From Brevinematales bacterium (lineage in GTDB: Bacteria; Spirochaetota; Brevinematia; Brevinematales; Thermospiraceae): a stretch of DNA of 64,000 nt. The DNA lies in NCBI GenBank assembly GCA_026417555.1, contig JAOADA010000001.1:22195-86194 (forward strand), read 5' to 3'. The translations under genes and the position numbers were made by a program. The notes under the pieces are model-generated. The model had not been told where the DNA came from. It did not search any database and saw nothing but the letters and a program-made list of their open reading frames with translations. Position 1 is the first letter of the stretch. Every line of letters starts with the position of its first letter. Below are positions 37,374 through 45,786 of the stretch, piece after piece.

Positions 37374-37394
37374 ACCATCCTCCTTGATATGTTC

Positions 37395-37414
37395 TGAAGA
37401 CATCCGTGTCTTCA
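37395..37414 (-). promoter_or_regulatory. CsrA-type hairpin in the flaB leader
   Basis: On the minus strand, TGAAGACA and TGTCTTCA are perfect 8-bp arms closing a CGGA loop. The loop and its flanks read ACACGGATGT, a full match to the CsrA consensus ACANGGANGT. The hairpin lies about 20 bases from the promoter and 20 bases from the ribosome site, which itself has AGGAGGA. Confidence 0.7.
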
Positions 37415-37421
37415 CTGTTAT

Positions 37422-37448
37422 GTTTCGACACAAAAGGGAAAGAGTTTA
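37422..37448 (-). promoter_or_regulatory. Sigma-28 (FliA-type) promoter of flaB
   Basis: On the minus strand, TAAA (37445-37448), a 15-base spacer and GTCGAAAC (37422-37429) match the sigma-28 layout (TAAA-15-GCCGATAA) at the key positions. Confidence 0.72.
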
Positions 37449-37603
37449 GGAAAATAGGGGGAGTTTTGTTTCGTGAGGAAAAGGGGCGTCTTGGTATACA
37501 GGGGAGAGGAATTTTTTCTTTCATTTAGGCAATTTTAGGATGACGAGGCAAAAAACATTCGAGACAAATGCTTTTGGTGTTCATAAAAAAATGTAATGAG
37601 GCT

Positions 37604-37630
37604 TAATTTTTATGGTAAGACTGCCGATAA
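37604..37630 (+). promoter_or_regulatory. Second sigma-28-type promoter, pointing to tmRNA
   Basis: TAATTTTT (37604-37611), an 11-base spacer, and a perfect GCCGATAA (37623-37630) match the sigma-28 consensus at 14 of 16 positions with the correct spacing. It lies 40 bases upstream of the housekeeping tmRNA promoter and points the same way. Confidence 0.6.
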
Positions 37631-37645
37631 GAAGATAGGGATTTT

Positions 37646-37674
37646 TTGACTTTTTTGGGGAAGTATGGTATAGT
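37646..37674 (+). promoter_or_regulatory. Housekeeping promoter of tmRNA
   Basis: TTGACT (37646-37651) and TATAGT (37669-37674) are 17 bases apart, and the mature tmRNA begins 10 bases later. Confidence 0.8.
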
Positions 37675-37683
37675 AATAGGTGA

Positions 37684-38026
37684 GGGGGCGAATGGTTTTC
37701 GATTGGAAATGGGAGGTTATAGACTTCAGGCAGGGCTGAAGCAACCCTCAAAACTGCTTCACACAAATAGACGCAGACAATTCTGCTCTCCTGGCTGCGT
37801 AAGTCGGCCAGCCTTCTTAGCTATGGCTCCTCTGCATAGCTAACGGAGGTCAGACACAGGGGATAGGACAGGAAAAGCCGGGGTTCCTGTCTGAGAATAT
37901 CCGGCTCTTTCTAGAAAGGGTGTGTCCTGTTTCCCTTTTTAGAAGAACCTGAAAGCAGGACCAAGCCTGTGGATAAGGTCTATATCATCTCTTTCCAGGA
38001 CGTGGGTTCGATTCCCACCGCCTCCA
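37684..38026 (+). ncRNA. ssrA: Transfer-messenger RNA
   Basis: tmRNA rescues stalled ribosomes. The acceptor stem pairs GGGGGCG (37684-37690) with CGCCTCC (38019-38025), with one G-U pair, and the T-loop is GGTTCGATTCC. The resume codon GCA (37773) follows AAATAGAC, as in other tmRNAs. The reading frame GCA GAC AAT TCT GCT CTC CTG GCT ... codes the tag ADNSALLAA and ends with TAA at 37802. The 3' half has pseudoknot-forming repeats. CCA is not encoded. Length is 343 bases. Confidence 0.93.
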
Positions 38027-38047
38027 TATTGAAAACAGGAGGAGACT

Positions 38048-38356
38048 ATGCAGATACAAAAACTGCAGCCTTCTGATTTCCCCCCTGCTCGTGAGACAAC
38101 CCAACAGCGAGTATCTTCTCAGGTTCCCCCTCTTCTCCCTATGCGAGAGAAGACAACAGAGATTCAACCAATGGTGATGCACCGGGAGATGATTGAGAAG
38201 TTTTCTGAATGGTATCTGAGGATGGGAAAAGCGTATGAAAGTACCAAGAGCTACCGGCAAGCTATCTCAGCCTATGAGAAGTCCTATGCGGTATCACCAG
38301 CCTTTAGCAAGGCGGCTTCGATTGAAAGCCTCAGGGGAAAGATAATAGAAAAATAA
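38048..38356 (+). CDS. Small TPR-like protein
   Basis: This 102-residue soluble protein starts 21 bases after the tmRNA and has a strong AGGAGGAG site. The N-terminal 45 residues are proline- and glutamine-rich and look unstructured. The C-terminal half has one tetratricopeptide-like repeat (AYESTKSYRQAISAYEKSYA). It may be transcribed by read-through from the tmRNA promoters. I do not know its partner. Confidence 0.7.
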   Translation: MQIQKLQPSDFPPARETTQQRVSSQVPPLLPMREKTTEIQPMVMHREMIEKFSEWYLRMGKAYESTKSYRQAISAYEKSYAVSPAFSKAASIESLRGKIIEK

Positions 38357-38366
38357 GGGAGGGTAT

Positions 38367-38864
38367 ATGAGGTTTTTTCTCCTCATGATGGGAATGGTGG
38401 TGGCAAGTGTGTGCTTTGCTGAAGGTATTGAGGCCAATGGTATAAAACTTCAGTGGGAAGTAGTATCGAATGAGGTTGTTTTTGCTCTGGAGGCTCCTAC
38501 GACTGGATGGGTTTCTCTTGGGTGGGGGGCAACAGCAAAAATGAAAGATGCTGATTATCTTATTGGTTATGTGACCAATGGGAATAGAGGGGTGATAGAA
38601 GATCATTTTGGGGTGAGTGTTACGGGCCATCGACGGGATACGGACCTTGGGGGTATAGAGAATTTTCGAATGATCGAAGCACAAGAAGGGAATGGTATCA
38701 CACGCCTTGTGTTTGCCCGTTCTCTTGTTACGAAGGACACCTATGATGTTCCACTTGTGCTTGACAAACCCCTCGAGGTGATTCTCGCCTATGGAAGATT
38801 TGACAACACCACAAGTAAACATGCTGTGATTGCCAAGGTCAAGATAACGCTCAAAAGGAAGTAG
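38367..38864 (+). CDS. Secreted DOMON-domain protein
   Basis: This 165-residue exported protein has a signal peptide ending VCFAEG. The mature part reads as one DOMON domain: WEVVSNEVVFALEAPTTGWVSLGWG, then MKDADYLIGYV, then a C-terminal strand with VILAYGRFDN. DOMON domains bind haem or sugars and often act in electron transfer. No haem-ligand assignment is safe here. The gene lies between the TPR-like gene and an outer-membrane protein gene, each 10 bases or less away. Confidence 0.82.
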   Translation: MRFFLLMMGMVVASVCFAEGIEANGIKLQWEVVSNEVVFALEAPTTGWVSLGWGATAKMKDADYLIGYVTNGNRGVIEDHFGVSVTGHRRDTDLGGIENFRMIEAQEGNGITRLVFARSLVTKDTYDVPLVLDKPLEVILAYGRFDNTTSKHAVIAKVKITLKRK

Positions 38865-38867
38865 TGG

Positions 38868-39905
38868 ATGAGGTATGGTCTTTCGGTTGGTGGGATCCTT
38901 TTTATCGTAGGGAGCTTGTGGGCTCAAATGCTGAGGCTTCCTGTGCTTGATGTTTATTCTGAGATAAACACGAATGGTGTGGCGATGACCCGCCACAACG
39001 TTGTGTTTTCTCTTGATGGGGGAACAAAGTATGGTTTTCGGGTGGATTTTTCCCTGACTGGGGTTTTTACCAATGTTCCTTTGCCAGGGACAAATAGCGT
39101 ACCAGTGTTGGATACCTTTTTTCTTCACACTGAGCCCTTTGGTCTCTTTGAAATGGACTATTTTGTTGGGAATTGGAGAACACTGGCCAAAAAAGAGTAT
39201 GGGTACCGAGGACTTCAGTTTTTTTCTGATCCTTTTTTGAATTATGAAGGGGCCTATGATCTGAGAGGGACGGGTGTGGCGTTTGGGAAGAGTTTTCTTA
39301 CGGGGATGGTGTATCCTCATCTTCTTATTTATCAGCCTGTAGGGGAGGACAAGATAGGGTTTGACATTGTGGTAGATAGTCGGATAGGCAATACTGTCCT
39401 TGAGTTCTCGGTAGGTTTTTCTGATATCAATCTCTATCAAGCTGTTGTTGATAATTCCCTACGGAAGCGCTATAGTATGCTGATACGATCGGTTTATGGC
39501 AAGTTAGACTTTGAGGTTGGGATAGGGTTTCCTTATACTCTCTTGACAAATCTTCCTCTTTTTGAAGAGGCCTATGTCCATCTTGCTGAACATCTCGTGG
39601 TGGGATACTTTGAACAGAATCTTGCTATTTTTGCCCGTCCGACGGTGTACAATGGGCTTTCTGAACCTCTCAGACAGGATATTGATTTCTATTTCTCTGG
39701 GGGGGTAAAATACCTTTCCTATGGGGCGGGGTTTGAAAACACATTTTTGATGTCTACCAATTATGCTCTTTCCGATAGAATGGGGATGTATCTCTACAGT
39801 GATCTCAGTACGGTGCGTTTCAAGATAGGCGTTTTTTATAATGTCCTTGATGGGATGTGGCATAATCCTTTCGGGATGTATGTTCATGTTCTTGGAAGGA
39901 TATAA
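38868..39905 (+). CDS. Probable outer-membrane beta-barrel protein
   Basis: I do not recognise the family. The protein has 345 residues with a signal peptide ending SLWAQ. The mature part is rich in alternating hydrophobic strands with aromatic ends (DFSLTGVF, FEMDYFVGNW, IGVFYNVLDG). The start is three bases after the DOMON gene stop, so the two are one transcript and probably one envelope function. Confidence 0.72.
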   Translation: MRYGLSVGGILFIVGSLWAQMLRLPVLDVYSEINTNGVAMTRHNVVFSLDGGTKYGFRVDFSLTGVFTNVPLPGTNSVPVLDTFFLHTEPFGLFEMDYFVGNWRTLAKKEYGYRGLQFFSDPFLNYEGAYDLRGTGVAFGKSFLTGMVYPHLLIYQPVGEDKIGFDIVVDSRIGNTVLEFSVGFSDINLYQAVVDNSLRKRYSMLIRSVYGKLDFEVGIGFPYTLLTNLPLFEEAYVHLAEHLVVGYFEQNLAIFARPTVYNGLSEPLRQDIDFYFSGGVKYLSYGAGFENTFLMSTNYALSDRMGMYLYSDLSTVRFKIGVFYNVLDGMWHNPFGMYVHVLGRI

Positions 39906-39925
39906 AACCTTGGTGGGAGGTATCG

Positions 39926-40129
39926 ATGAAGCATCTGGTTCTTCGGTGTAATCTTATGCGTTGTAATATTGATGGGAGTGAAGAGATGAGCCTTGAGAAA
40001 TGTGTTCTTCGCAATGGCTCTCCCTGTTATTATCTGCTGTATCAAAGTCGGGAAGAGGGGCATCCTGATCAAGTATGGCAACGGTTTGGGAGTTTTGTGA
40101 ATAGCCAGGGAAAAAGTGGCGGAAGGTGA
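39926..40129 (+). CDS. Small cysteine-containing protein, uncertain
   Basis: This 67-residue frame starts at ATG 39926 after GGGAGGTATCG. It has four cysteines (two in RCNLMRCN, then KCVL and SPCYY) and no signal peptide. Its end overlaps the next frame by 14 bases. Its length and frame make it plausible, but I have no homologue in mind. Confidence 0.45.
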   Translation: MKHLVLRCNLMRCNIDGSEEMSLEKCVLRNGSPCYYLLYQSREEGHPDQVWQRFGSFVNSQGKSGGR

Positions 40130-40730
40130 GGGTTCGGAAAAAGAGGAATATCTTCGGCGAGTGTACCCCTTTGTGAGGGAAAAGGTGGGAGAGAAAAAGA
40201 TTTTTGAGGGGGAGGCTAGGCACAAAGGTTGGCTGAGGGTTGTTCTTCTTTTGGGGATAGTTCCTTTTTTGTTTGCTCAGGAAGTGAGGGAGGCAGAACC
40301 CTCGCGAAAAAAAGACATTTCTTCTCGTACGTTTGCTTTGGGGATTGATGTGGGAACAGCCATTATTTCTCTTGTCTTTGGAAGTGTTGTGTATCCTTTT
40401 GTGGGTGAGTATGCGATCACGAAGCATGTGGCTCTTCAGGCTGAGATGGCAGTAAGTGATGGTGAGAGTTTTCAGGGAGGGGGTGGAGCGAGGTATTATT
40501 TTGACGGGAGAGGTTTGTCTGGATTCTGGTTAGGAGGGAGTGTTGATTATGTGAGGATACGGTATTTTTTTGGTATGGATAGTGGCTGGGAAGCCACATG
40601 CCTTGGTGGGATCAAGGCTGTTTTTGGGTATGTTTTTGTAGACGGAGCTGTGGGATGGCGGTATATAAAAACAGAGTACCAAAGTGTGGGAGGGAACCGA
40701 CTTTTTGTCAGTATGGGGGTATGTTTCTGA
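40116..40730 (+). CDS. Probable outer-membrane protein, start uncertain
   Basis: This frame codes 204 residues from a GTG at 40116. A signal-like segment (LRVVLLLGIVPFLFAQE) begins only at residue 40, so translation may start later, for example at CTG or TTG codons near 40230. The mature part is glycine-rich with barrel-like strands (GGGARYYF, VDYVRIRYFF, VDGAVGWRYI) and ends in phenylalanine (GVCF). I infer an 8-stranded or similar barrel. The family is unknown. Confidence 0.65.
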   Translation: MAEGEGSEKEEYLRRVYPFVREKVGEKKIFEGEARHKGWLRVVLLLGIVPFLFAQEVREAEPSRKKDISSRTFALGIDVGTAIISLVFGSVVYPFVGEYAITKHVALQAEMAVSDGESFQGGGGARYYFDGRGLSGFWLGGSVDYVRIRYFFGMDSGWEATCLGGIKAVFGYVFVDGAVGWRYIKTEYQSVGGNRLFVSMGVCF

Positions 40731-40735
40731 GGGGA

Positions 40736-41506
40736 TTATTCCCATGTAAGGGTCAATCCATCATAGGCAAAAAAAACTTTTTCGGGGAGTTCGCGTGAAG
40801 CCCTTTCATGAAGAAAAGCATCTGTCATATGGATGAGGTAGGCGCGTGAGGGTTTCACATGGGTTATAAAATCAAGGGCTTGTTCAAGGTTGAAATGGGT
40901 AGCGTGTGGTTTGTAGCGGAGGGCGTTGATTACCAAGGTATCAATTCCGTGAATCATCTCGATGGTTGAGGAAGGGACGGAGCTGGCATCTGTGATGTAG
41001 GCAAGATTTTCTATTCGGTATCCTACAATAGGTAGCATCCCATGGAAAATGGGGAGGGGAGTAATGGGGGTGTGGTTTATCAAGAAAGGAGAACTCCCAA
41101 TCTGATGGAGTTCTATCTGGGGAATTCCTCCTCCAATCTGTGTAGGGTGAAAAATGTAACCAAAACGGTTTCGGATGTCTTTGAGAGCATCTTCGGTTCC
41201 ATAGACGTCAATGGCTTTCTTCATCAGAAAATTGATCTGTCGTACCTCATCCAACCCCCCAATGTGATCATAGTGAGAGTGGGTGATCAAAATACCATCA
41301 ATGTGGGTTATACGATGTTGGAGAGCTTGCTGGCGAAAATCCGGCCCAATATCAATGAGAATTTTGGTTCCATCATGTGTGAGGTAGTAACCACTACATC
41401 GGAGACGTTTGTCCCTCGGATCAGAAGAACAGCATACCTCACATTCGCATCCAATAACAGGAACACCATTCGAGGTACCTGTGCCTAAGAAAATAAAACG
41501 GCTCAT
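40736..41506 (-). CDS. MBL-fold metallo-hydrolase, PhnP-like
   Basis: This 256-residue cytoplasmic hydrolase has the metal-binding motif THSHYDHIGG near residue 76, a GTGTSNGVP start and a cysteine cluster (GCECEVC) as in the PhnP and related phosphodiesterase family. A C-terminal HMTDAFLHE histidine completes the metal site. It overlaps rarA by four bases. The substrate is not clear; cyclic phosphodiesters are the known choice of the family. Confidence 0.85.
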   Translation of the reverse strand: MSRFIFLGTGTSNGVPVIGCECEVCCSSDPRDKRLRCSGYYLTHDGTKILIDIGPDFRQQALQHRITHIDGILITHSHYDHIGGLDEVRQINFLMKKAIDVYGTEDALKDIRNRFGYIFHPTQIGGGIPQIELHQIGSSPFLINHTPITPLPIFHGMLPIVGYRIENLAYITDASSVPSSTIEMIHGIDTLVINALRYKPHATHFNLEQALDFITHVKPSRAYLIHMTDAFLHERASRELPEKVFFAYDGLTLTWE

Positions 41507-42774
41507 TTTTCCTCCGGAGGATTTTTGAGGTTTTCAAGCCATATCTTGAGTTTATGCTCAAAACCAAGATGTCCTGGTTCGTAGAAATGGACAGGGGTGG
41601 GAGTGTAGGATTGTTTGACATAATGTTTGGGGTAATCATGAGGATATTTGTAGCCTTTCCCTCGTCCAAGGGAAGAGGCCCCCACAAAATGGGATTCTTG
41701 AAGATGGGAGGGAACACGCTGGGGTTTGTGGGTGCGGATGTACTCCAAAGCCTTGTCAATGGCTGTGTACGAGGAGTTGCTTTTGGGAACACACGCGAGG
41801 AGGACAGTCGTTTCGGCTAGAATAATCCTGGCTTCGGGCATTCCTATGGTATTGACCGCCTCATAACACGCGACGGCATGAGGAAGAGCCTCCGGATAAG
41901 CAAGTCCAACATCCTCAGCGGCAAGGATGATGAGACGGCGGGCAATAAAAAGGGGGTCTTCTCCGGATTCAATCATCCAGGCGAGATAGTAGAGAGCGGC
42001 ATCAGGGTCGCTCCCCCGTACGGATTTTATAAAGGCTGAGATCACATCGTAATGCATATCTTCACTGTAGGAAGTGTCCGGTTTTTTGGCAAGGTTCTCC
42101 AGATGTTCTTTGGTGATCATTGGGTTTGCTTGAAGGGGAAGCGTGAGTACAGCCATCTCAAGGGTGTTGAGCATGATACGGGCATCTGTCGAGACAGAAA
42201 GAAGATATTCTTTTGCTTCAAAAGTAAGGGTGACTTCGCTTTTTTTGAGGAATTCGTCTCGTTCAAAAGCACGAAGAAGAATCGTGTGAAGTTCTTCGCG
42301 ACTATGGGGATGAAACTCGTAGATAAAAAGACGTGAACGAATGGCAGGTTGAAGAACAAAATAGGGGTTTTCTGTTGTGGCCCCAATGAGAATGATATCT
42401 CCTTCTTCCATACTTGCGAGGAAGAGGTCTTGTTTGGGTTTCACAAGTCGATGGATTTCGTCCACAAAGACAAGGGTGGGGGTGGTTGAGAGAGTGTTTC
42501 GTGCCTCGTCCAGGATGTTTTTTATTTCTTCGTTTGAGATAGTAGCAGCGTGTGTTCGGACATATCGGTAGTGAAAATGCTTGGCTAAAAGTTCAGCAAG
42601 GCTGGTTTTTCCACACGCTGGTGGTCCATAAAAAACCATGGAGTGAAGCCGTCCCTGCTCAATCATCGCCCTGATAGGGCCTTTGGGTCCTAAAAGATGA
42701 CTTTGCCCGATAAATTCGTCTAAAGAAGTGGGCATCATTCGACGGGAGAGGGGCTGGTTTGAGGGAAATGGCAT
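41503..42774 (-). CDS. rarA: Replication-associated recombination protein A (AAA ATPase)
   Basis: RarA (MgsA) acts at stalled replication forks. The protein has 423 residues, the usual size. The Walker A motif is GPPACGKT at residues 50-57, and Walker B is LVFVDEIHRL near residue 103. The sensor region GATTENPYF is present. The C-terminal tetramerisation domain has RGSDPDAALYYLAWMIESGEDP. The start codon overlaps the carA stop (TAATG). Confidence 0.96.
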   Translation of the reverse strand: MPFPSNQPLSRRMMPTSLDEFIGQSHLLGPKGPIRAMIEQGRLHSMVFYGPPACGKTSLAELLAKHFHYRYVRTHAATISNEEIKNILDEARNTLSTTPTLVFVDEIHRLVKPKQDLFLASMEEGDIILIGATTENPYFVLQPAIRSRLFIYEFHPHSREELHTILLRAFERDEFLKKSEVTLTFEAKEYLLSVSTDARIMLNTLEMAVLTLPLQANPMITKEHLENLAKKPDTSYSEDMHYDVISAFIKSVRGSDPDAALYYLAWMIESGEDPLFIARRLIILAAEDVGLAYPEALPHAVACYEAVNTIGMPEARIILAETTVLLACVPKSNSSYTAIDKALEYIRTHKPQRVPSHLQESHFVGASSLGRGKGYKYPHDYPKHYVKQSYTPTPVHFYEPGHLGFEHKLKIWLENLKNPPEEK

Positions 42775-43853
42775 TACCGCCTCAAAAGACGGACAAAATC
42801 ATCAAAAAGATAGTGAGAGTCATGAGGCCCTGGAGAGGCTTCAGGATGGTATTGCACAGAAAAAACGGGGTATTTTTTGTGTTTGATTCCCTCGATGGTG
42901 TGATCATTGAGATTGATGTGAGTCACTTCAACCTCTGGCGGAAGAGTATTTTCCACAATCGAAAAGCCATGGTTCTGGGCAGAGATTTCCACACGGCCGG
43001 TCAACAGGTTCTTGACGGGTTGGTTTCCTCCATGGTGACCAAACTTCAGTTTGTAGGTTTTTGCCCCCAGGGCAAGTCCAAGCATCTGGTGTCCTAAACA
43101 GATGCCAAACATGGGAACTCTTCCCATAAGTTCTTTGATGGTCTCGATCACATAAGTGACGGCCGCAGGATCCCCGGGGCCATTGGAAATAAAAACGCCA
43201 TCGGGTTGCAAATCAAGGATTTGTTTGGCATTCCAGGTGGCTGGGACCAGAGTGATATTCACTTTTCGTGCGGAAAGCAGCCGGAGGATGTTTTCTTTGA
43301 TACCTGCATGGATGGCGACAACGTGAGGTTGTCCCTTTGCAAAGGGTTGATAGGGTTGAGGGGTATCAATGGTAACCCCAGGGACTAAATCCAGCCCTTC
43401 CATTGAGGGAAGCCTGGAGAGTTTTTTCTTCAGACTTTCTTTGTCAAAGTCGATCGTCGAAATGATGCCGTTCATAGCCCCTTTGATACGCAGAATGCGG
43501 GTGAGTTTTCTTGTGTCTATGCCCTCGATGGCCACAATCTGGTGTTTGACAAGATACTCTTGAAGGGTCATCTCACTTGACCAGTTTGAGGCTATCTTGG
43601 AGGCTTGTCTGACCACAAATCCACAAGCCTGTATTTTTTCAGATTCTGTGGCATGACGATTGATCCCATAATTGCCTATCTCTGGGTAGGTCATGGTCAC
43701 AATCTGACCACGGTACGAGGGATCAGTGAGAATCTCTTGATACCCTGTCATTGAGGTATTAAATACCACTTCACCCATAGTTTCTCCCTCACAGCCGAGG
43801 GATTTCCCCAGAAAGTATTCTCCATTTTCAAGGAGAAGAATTGCCCTTGCCAT
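42774..43853 (-). CDS. carA: Carbamoyl-phosphate synthase small subunit
   Basis: CarA supplies ammonia from glutamine for pyrimidine and arginine synthesis. The protein has 359 residues from the ATG at 43853, after AGGAGG. The N-terminal domain has GCEGETMGEVVFNTSMTGY. The glutaminase domain has the nucleophile cysteine in GICLGHQ near residue 250, and YHPEASPGPHD. carB does not follow and must lie elsewhere. Confidence 0.96.
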   Translation of the reverse strand: MARAILLLENGEYFLGKSLGCEGETMGEVVFNTSMTGYQEILTDPSYRGQIVTMTYPEIGNYGINRHATESEKIQACGFVVRQASKIASNWSSEMTLQEYLVKHQIVAIEGIDTRKLTRILRIKGAMNGIISTIDFDKESLKKKLSRLPSMEGLDLVPGVTIDTPQPYQPFAKGQPHVVAIHAGIKENILRLLSARKVNITLVPATWNAKQILDLQPDGVFISNGPGDPAAVTYVIETIKELMGRVPMFGICLGHQMLGLALGAKTYKLKFGHHGGNQPVKNLLTGRVEISAQNHGFSIVENTLPPEVEVTHINLNDHTIEGIKHKKYPVFSVQYHPEASPGPHDSHYLFDDFVRLLRR

Positions 43854-43872
43854 GTATGCCTCCTGAGAAAAT

Positions 43873-43901
43873 AGTATACAGAAAAACCAGAGAAAAAGCA
43901 A
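43873..43901 (-). promoter_or_regulatory. Promoter of carA-rarA
   Basis: On the minus strand, TTGCTT (43896-43901) and TATACT (43873-43878) are 17 bases apart. The gap to 44075 holds nothing else clear. Confidence 0.72.
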
Positions 43902-44075
43902 TTTTTTCTCATATGCCAAGGGAAAAGGACTTTTTCACCTTTTCATGTATGGGTATGTTGGTCTGAAGGAAGCCTATTTTTTCGGAGCGAATATAACAAG
44001 GGCCTTTCTCTGTCAGGAAAAAAGAGGTACTATGTTTTCCTTATGAAGGGGAGACAAGAGAGAAAATGGCATGGG

Positions 44076-44636
44076 TTATTCTTGGACCTTCCATGTAACC
44101 AGGTACCCCTTCGAGAGGGGATAAACGCAAGCATCTAGAAGATTGGCCTGGGCAAGCTCCTCTGTGACAGATGTTCCTTTGAGTAGATAGTAGTGTTTGG
44201 CGTGGGGGGCGTGCTGGTGGGTCCAGGAGAGCACCCGGCTTATGGGTCCATAGGCACGGGAGACAATATCACAGGGCATATCAAAGAGAGTCGAAGGGAG
44301 GATGTTTACCACATGGGTATTGGAAAGTTTCAACTTGGCAGTAATATACTGAAGAAAGGCAAGCTTTTTTTTGTCTATCTCGGTAAGGAAGATCTCTCTT
44401 TGGGGAAGGGCAATAGCCAAGGGTATGCCTGGCAATCCTCCCCCTGTCCCGATATCAATGAGAGGGAGGTTTCCTTCAAGGTAGGGGAGGATTTCAAGAC
44501 TATTGAGGAGATGTTCTCTCTCAAACGATGATGCCGTAGAGCGGCCTATGAGGTTGGTTGTGGTATTCCAATGCAGGATCTCTTGCTGGTAAAGGACAAG
44601 TTTGTTTTGCTGGTCTGGTGAGAGATTAGACATCAT
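44076..44636 (-). CDS. rsmG: 16S rRNA (guanine-N7) methyltransferase
   Basis: RsmG methylates G527 of 16S rRNA. The protein has 186 residues. The SAM-binding motif IDIGTGGGLPGIPLA is near residue 63, and NLIGRSTA near residue 27 is a family mark. The start is ATG 44636 (or the next codon, 44633); it overlaps the dxr stop by 11 bases, so it is coupled. It is the last gene of the gltX-dxr-rsmG operon. Confidence 0.94.
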   Translation of the reverse strand: MMSNLSPDQQNKLVLYQQEILHWNTTTNLIGRSTASSFEREHLLNSLEILPYLEGNLPLIDIGTGGGLPGIPLAIALPQREIFLTEIDKKKLAFLQYITAKLKLSNTHVVNILPSTLFDMPCDIVSRAYGPISRVLSWTHQHAPHAKHYYLLKGTSVTEELAQANLLDACVYPLSKGYLVTWKVQE

Positions 44637-45783
44637 GAGAGTGTTCTCCCAACAGTTCAAAGGCAATACCACGGGCTTTTGCCTCAGCGGGAGCAAGAGA
44701 CTCAAACGAGAGGGGAAGACGGGATTCTTCGGTGCTTGCAAAGCGTTCGATACCAGTGATGATGAGGCGTTCAATATCAAGAAAATGGATTTTTCCTTTC
44801 AAAAATGCGGAGACAATCTCTTCATTTAAAGCGTTAAGAGCAAGTGGAAACAATCCTCCTAACCTTCCTGTTTCGTAGGCAAGGGAGAGGAGAGGAAACC
44901 TCTCATGAGGTACGGGATGAAACTCAAGACTTTTGCCAGGAAGGGTAAACGAAGAGTCTCCTGAGGGAGGAAGAGAGGGATAAAACATGGCCATGGCGAT
45001 AGGATAACGCATATCACTGGGTGAGGCCACCATGATATGGGTATTGTCAGTAAGTTCTACCATACCGTGGACGATAGATTGGGGATGAATCAAGACTTCA
45101 ATCTGTTCAAAAGGAAGACGAAAAAGGTAGTGTGCCTCGATGACCTCAAAACCCTTGTTGAGCATAGTTGCACTGTTGACAGTGATGTAACTTCCCATGG
45201 ACCAGGTTGGATGTGTGAGTACCTCTTGGACTGTTGTTTGAGCGGTAGGCGCACGTCTAAAGAAGGGGCCTCCGGAAGCAGTAAGAATAATCTTTTTTAT
45301 ATGTGGTGTGGGGAAGCGGCAGATGAGGGTAAAAATGGCATTGTGTTCACTATCCAGAGGAATAATCTGTTGGGTATTTTCGTCCAGGAGATGGTTAATG
45401 AGGGGACCAGCAGCGACAATAGCTTCTTTGTTGGCAGAGAGAAGGTGTTTTTTGGCTTTGATGGCCTCTATGGTAGGAAGGAGGCCAGCAAGTCCAGCAA
45501 CACCAATCACCACCATATCAGCATCGGGAAGAGAGGCAAGCTGAGAGAGCCCCCTTTCTCCAGAGAGGAAGGTCGTGCGGGGATACTCATGGGCCCAAGA
45601 AGGTACCTCTGGCAGACACACCACAGGAGGAGAAAACTCATCCACAAGGTTTTTGATCTTTTCTGTTTGGCTATGGCCACTCAGCCCTATGAGAACAAAC
45701 TCTTCAGGAAAACGTCTGATTACATCAAGGGTAGAAGAGCCAATAGATCCCGTGGCCCCTAAGAGAACAACCTTCTTTGGCAT
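44626..45783 (-). CDS. dxr: 1-deoxy-D-xylulose 5-phosphate reductoisomerase
   Basis: This enzyme makes methylerythritol phosphate for isoprenoids. The protein has 385 residues. The NADPH-binding motif GATGSIGSSTLDVI is at residues 9-22. SANKEAIVAAG and LDSEHNAIF, with the metal and substrate ligands, are near residues 116 and 144. TASGGPF is present, and the LNALNEEIV C-terminal block is standard. It lies three bases after gltX. Confidence 0.97.
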   Translation of the reverse strand: MPKKVVLLGATGSIGSSTLDVIRRFPEEFVLIGLSGHSQTEKIKNLVDEFSPPVVCLPEVPSWAHEYPRTTFLSGERGLSQLASLPDADMVVIGVAGLAGLLPTIEAIKAKKHLLSANKEAIVAAGPLINHLLDENTQQIIPLDSEHNAIFTLICRFPTPHIKKIILTASGGPFFRRAPTAQTTVQEVLTHPTWSMGSYITVNSATMLNKGFEVIEAHYLFRLPFEQIEVLIHPQSIVHGMVELTDNTHIMVASPSDMRYPIAMAMFYPSLPPSGDSSFTLPGKSLEFHPVPHERFPLLSLAYETGRLGGLFPLALNALNEEIVSAFLKGKIHFLDIERLIITGIERFASTEESRLPLSFESLAPAEAKARGIAFELLGEHSHDV

Positions 45784-45786
45784 ACG

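Noticed and set aside
37646-37843. 65-codon plus-strand frame
   Set aside because: It covers the tmRNA promoter and 5' domain and is explained by them.
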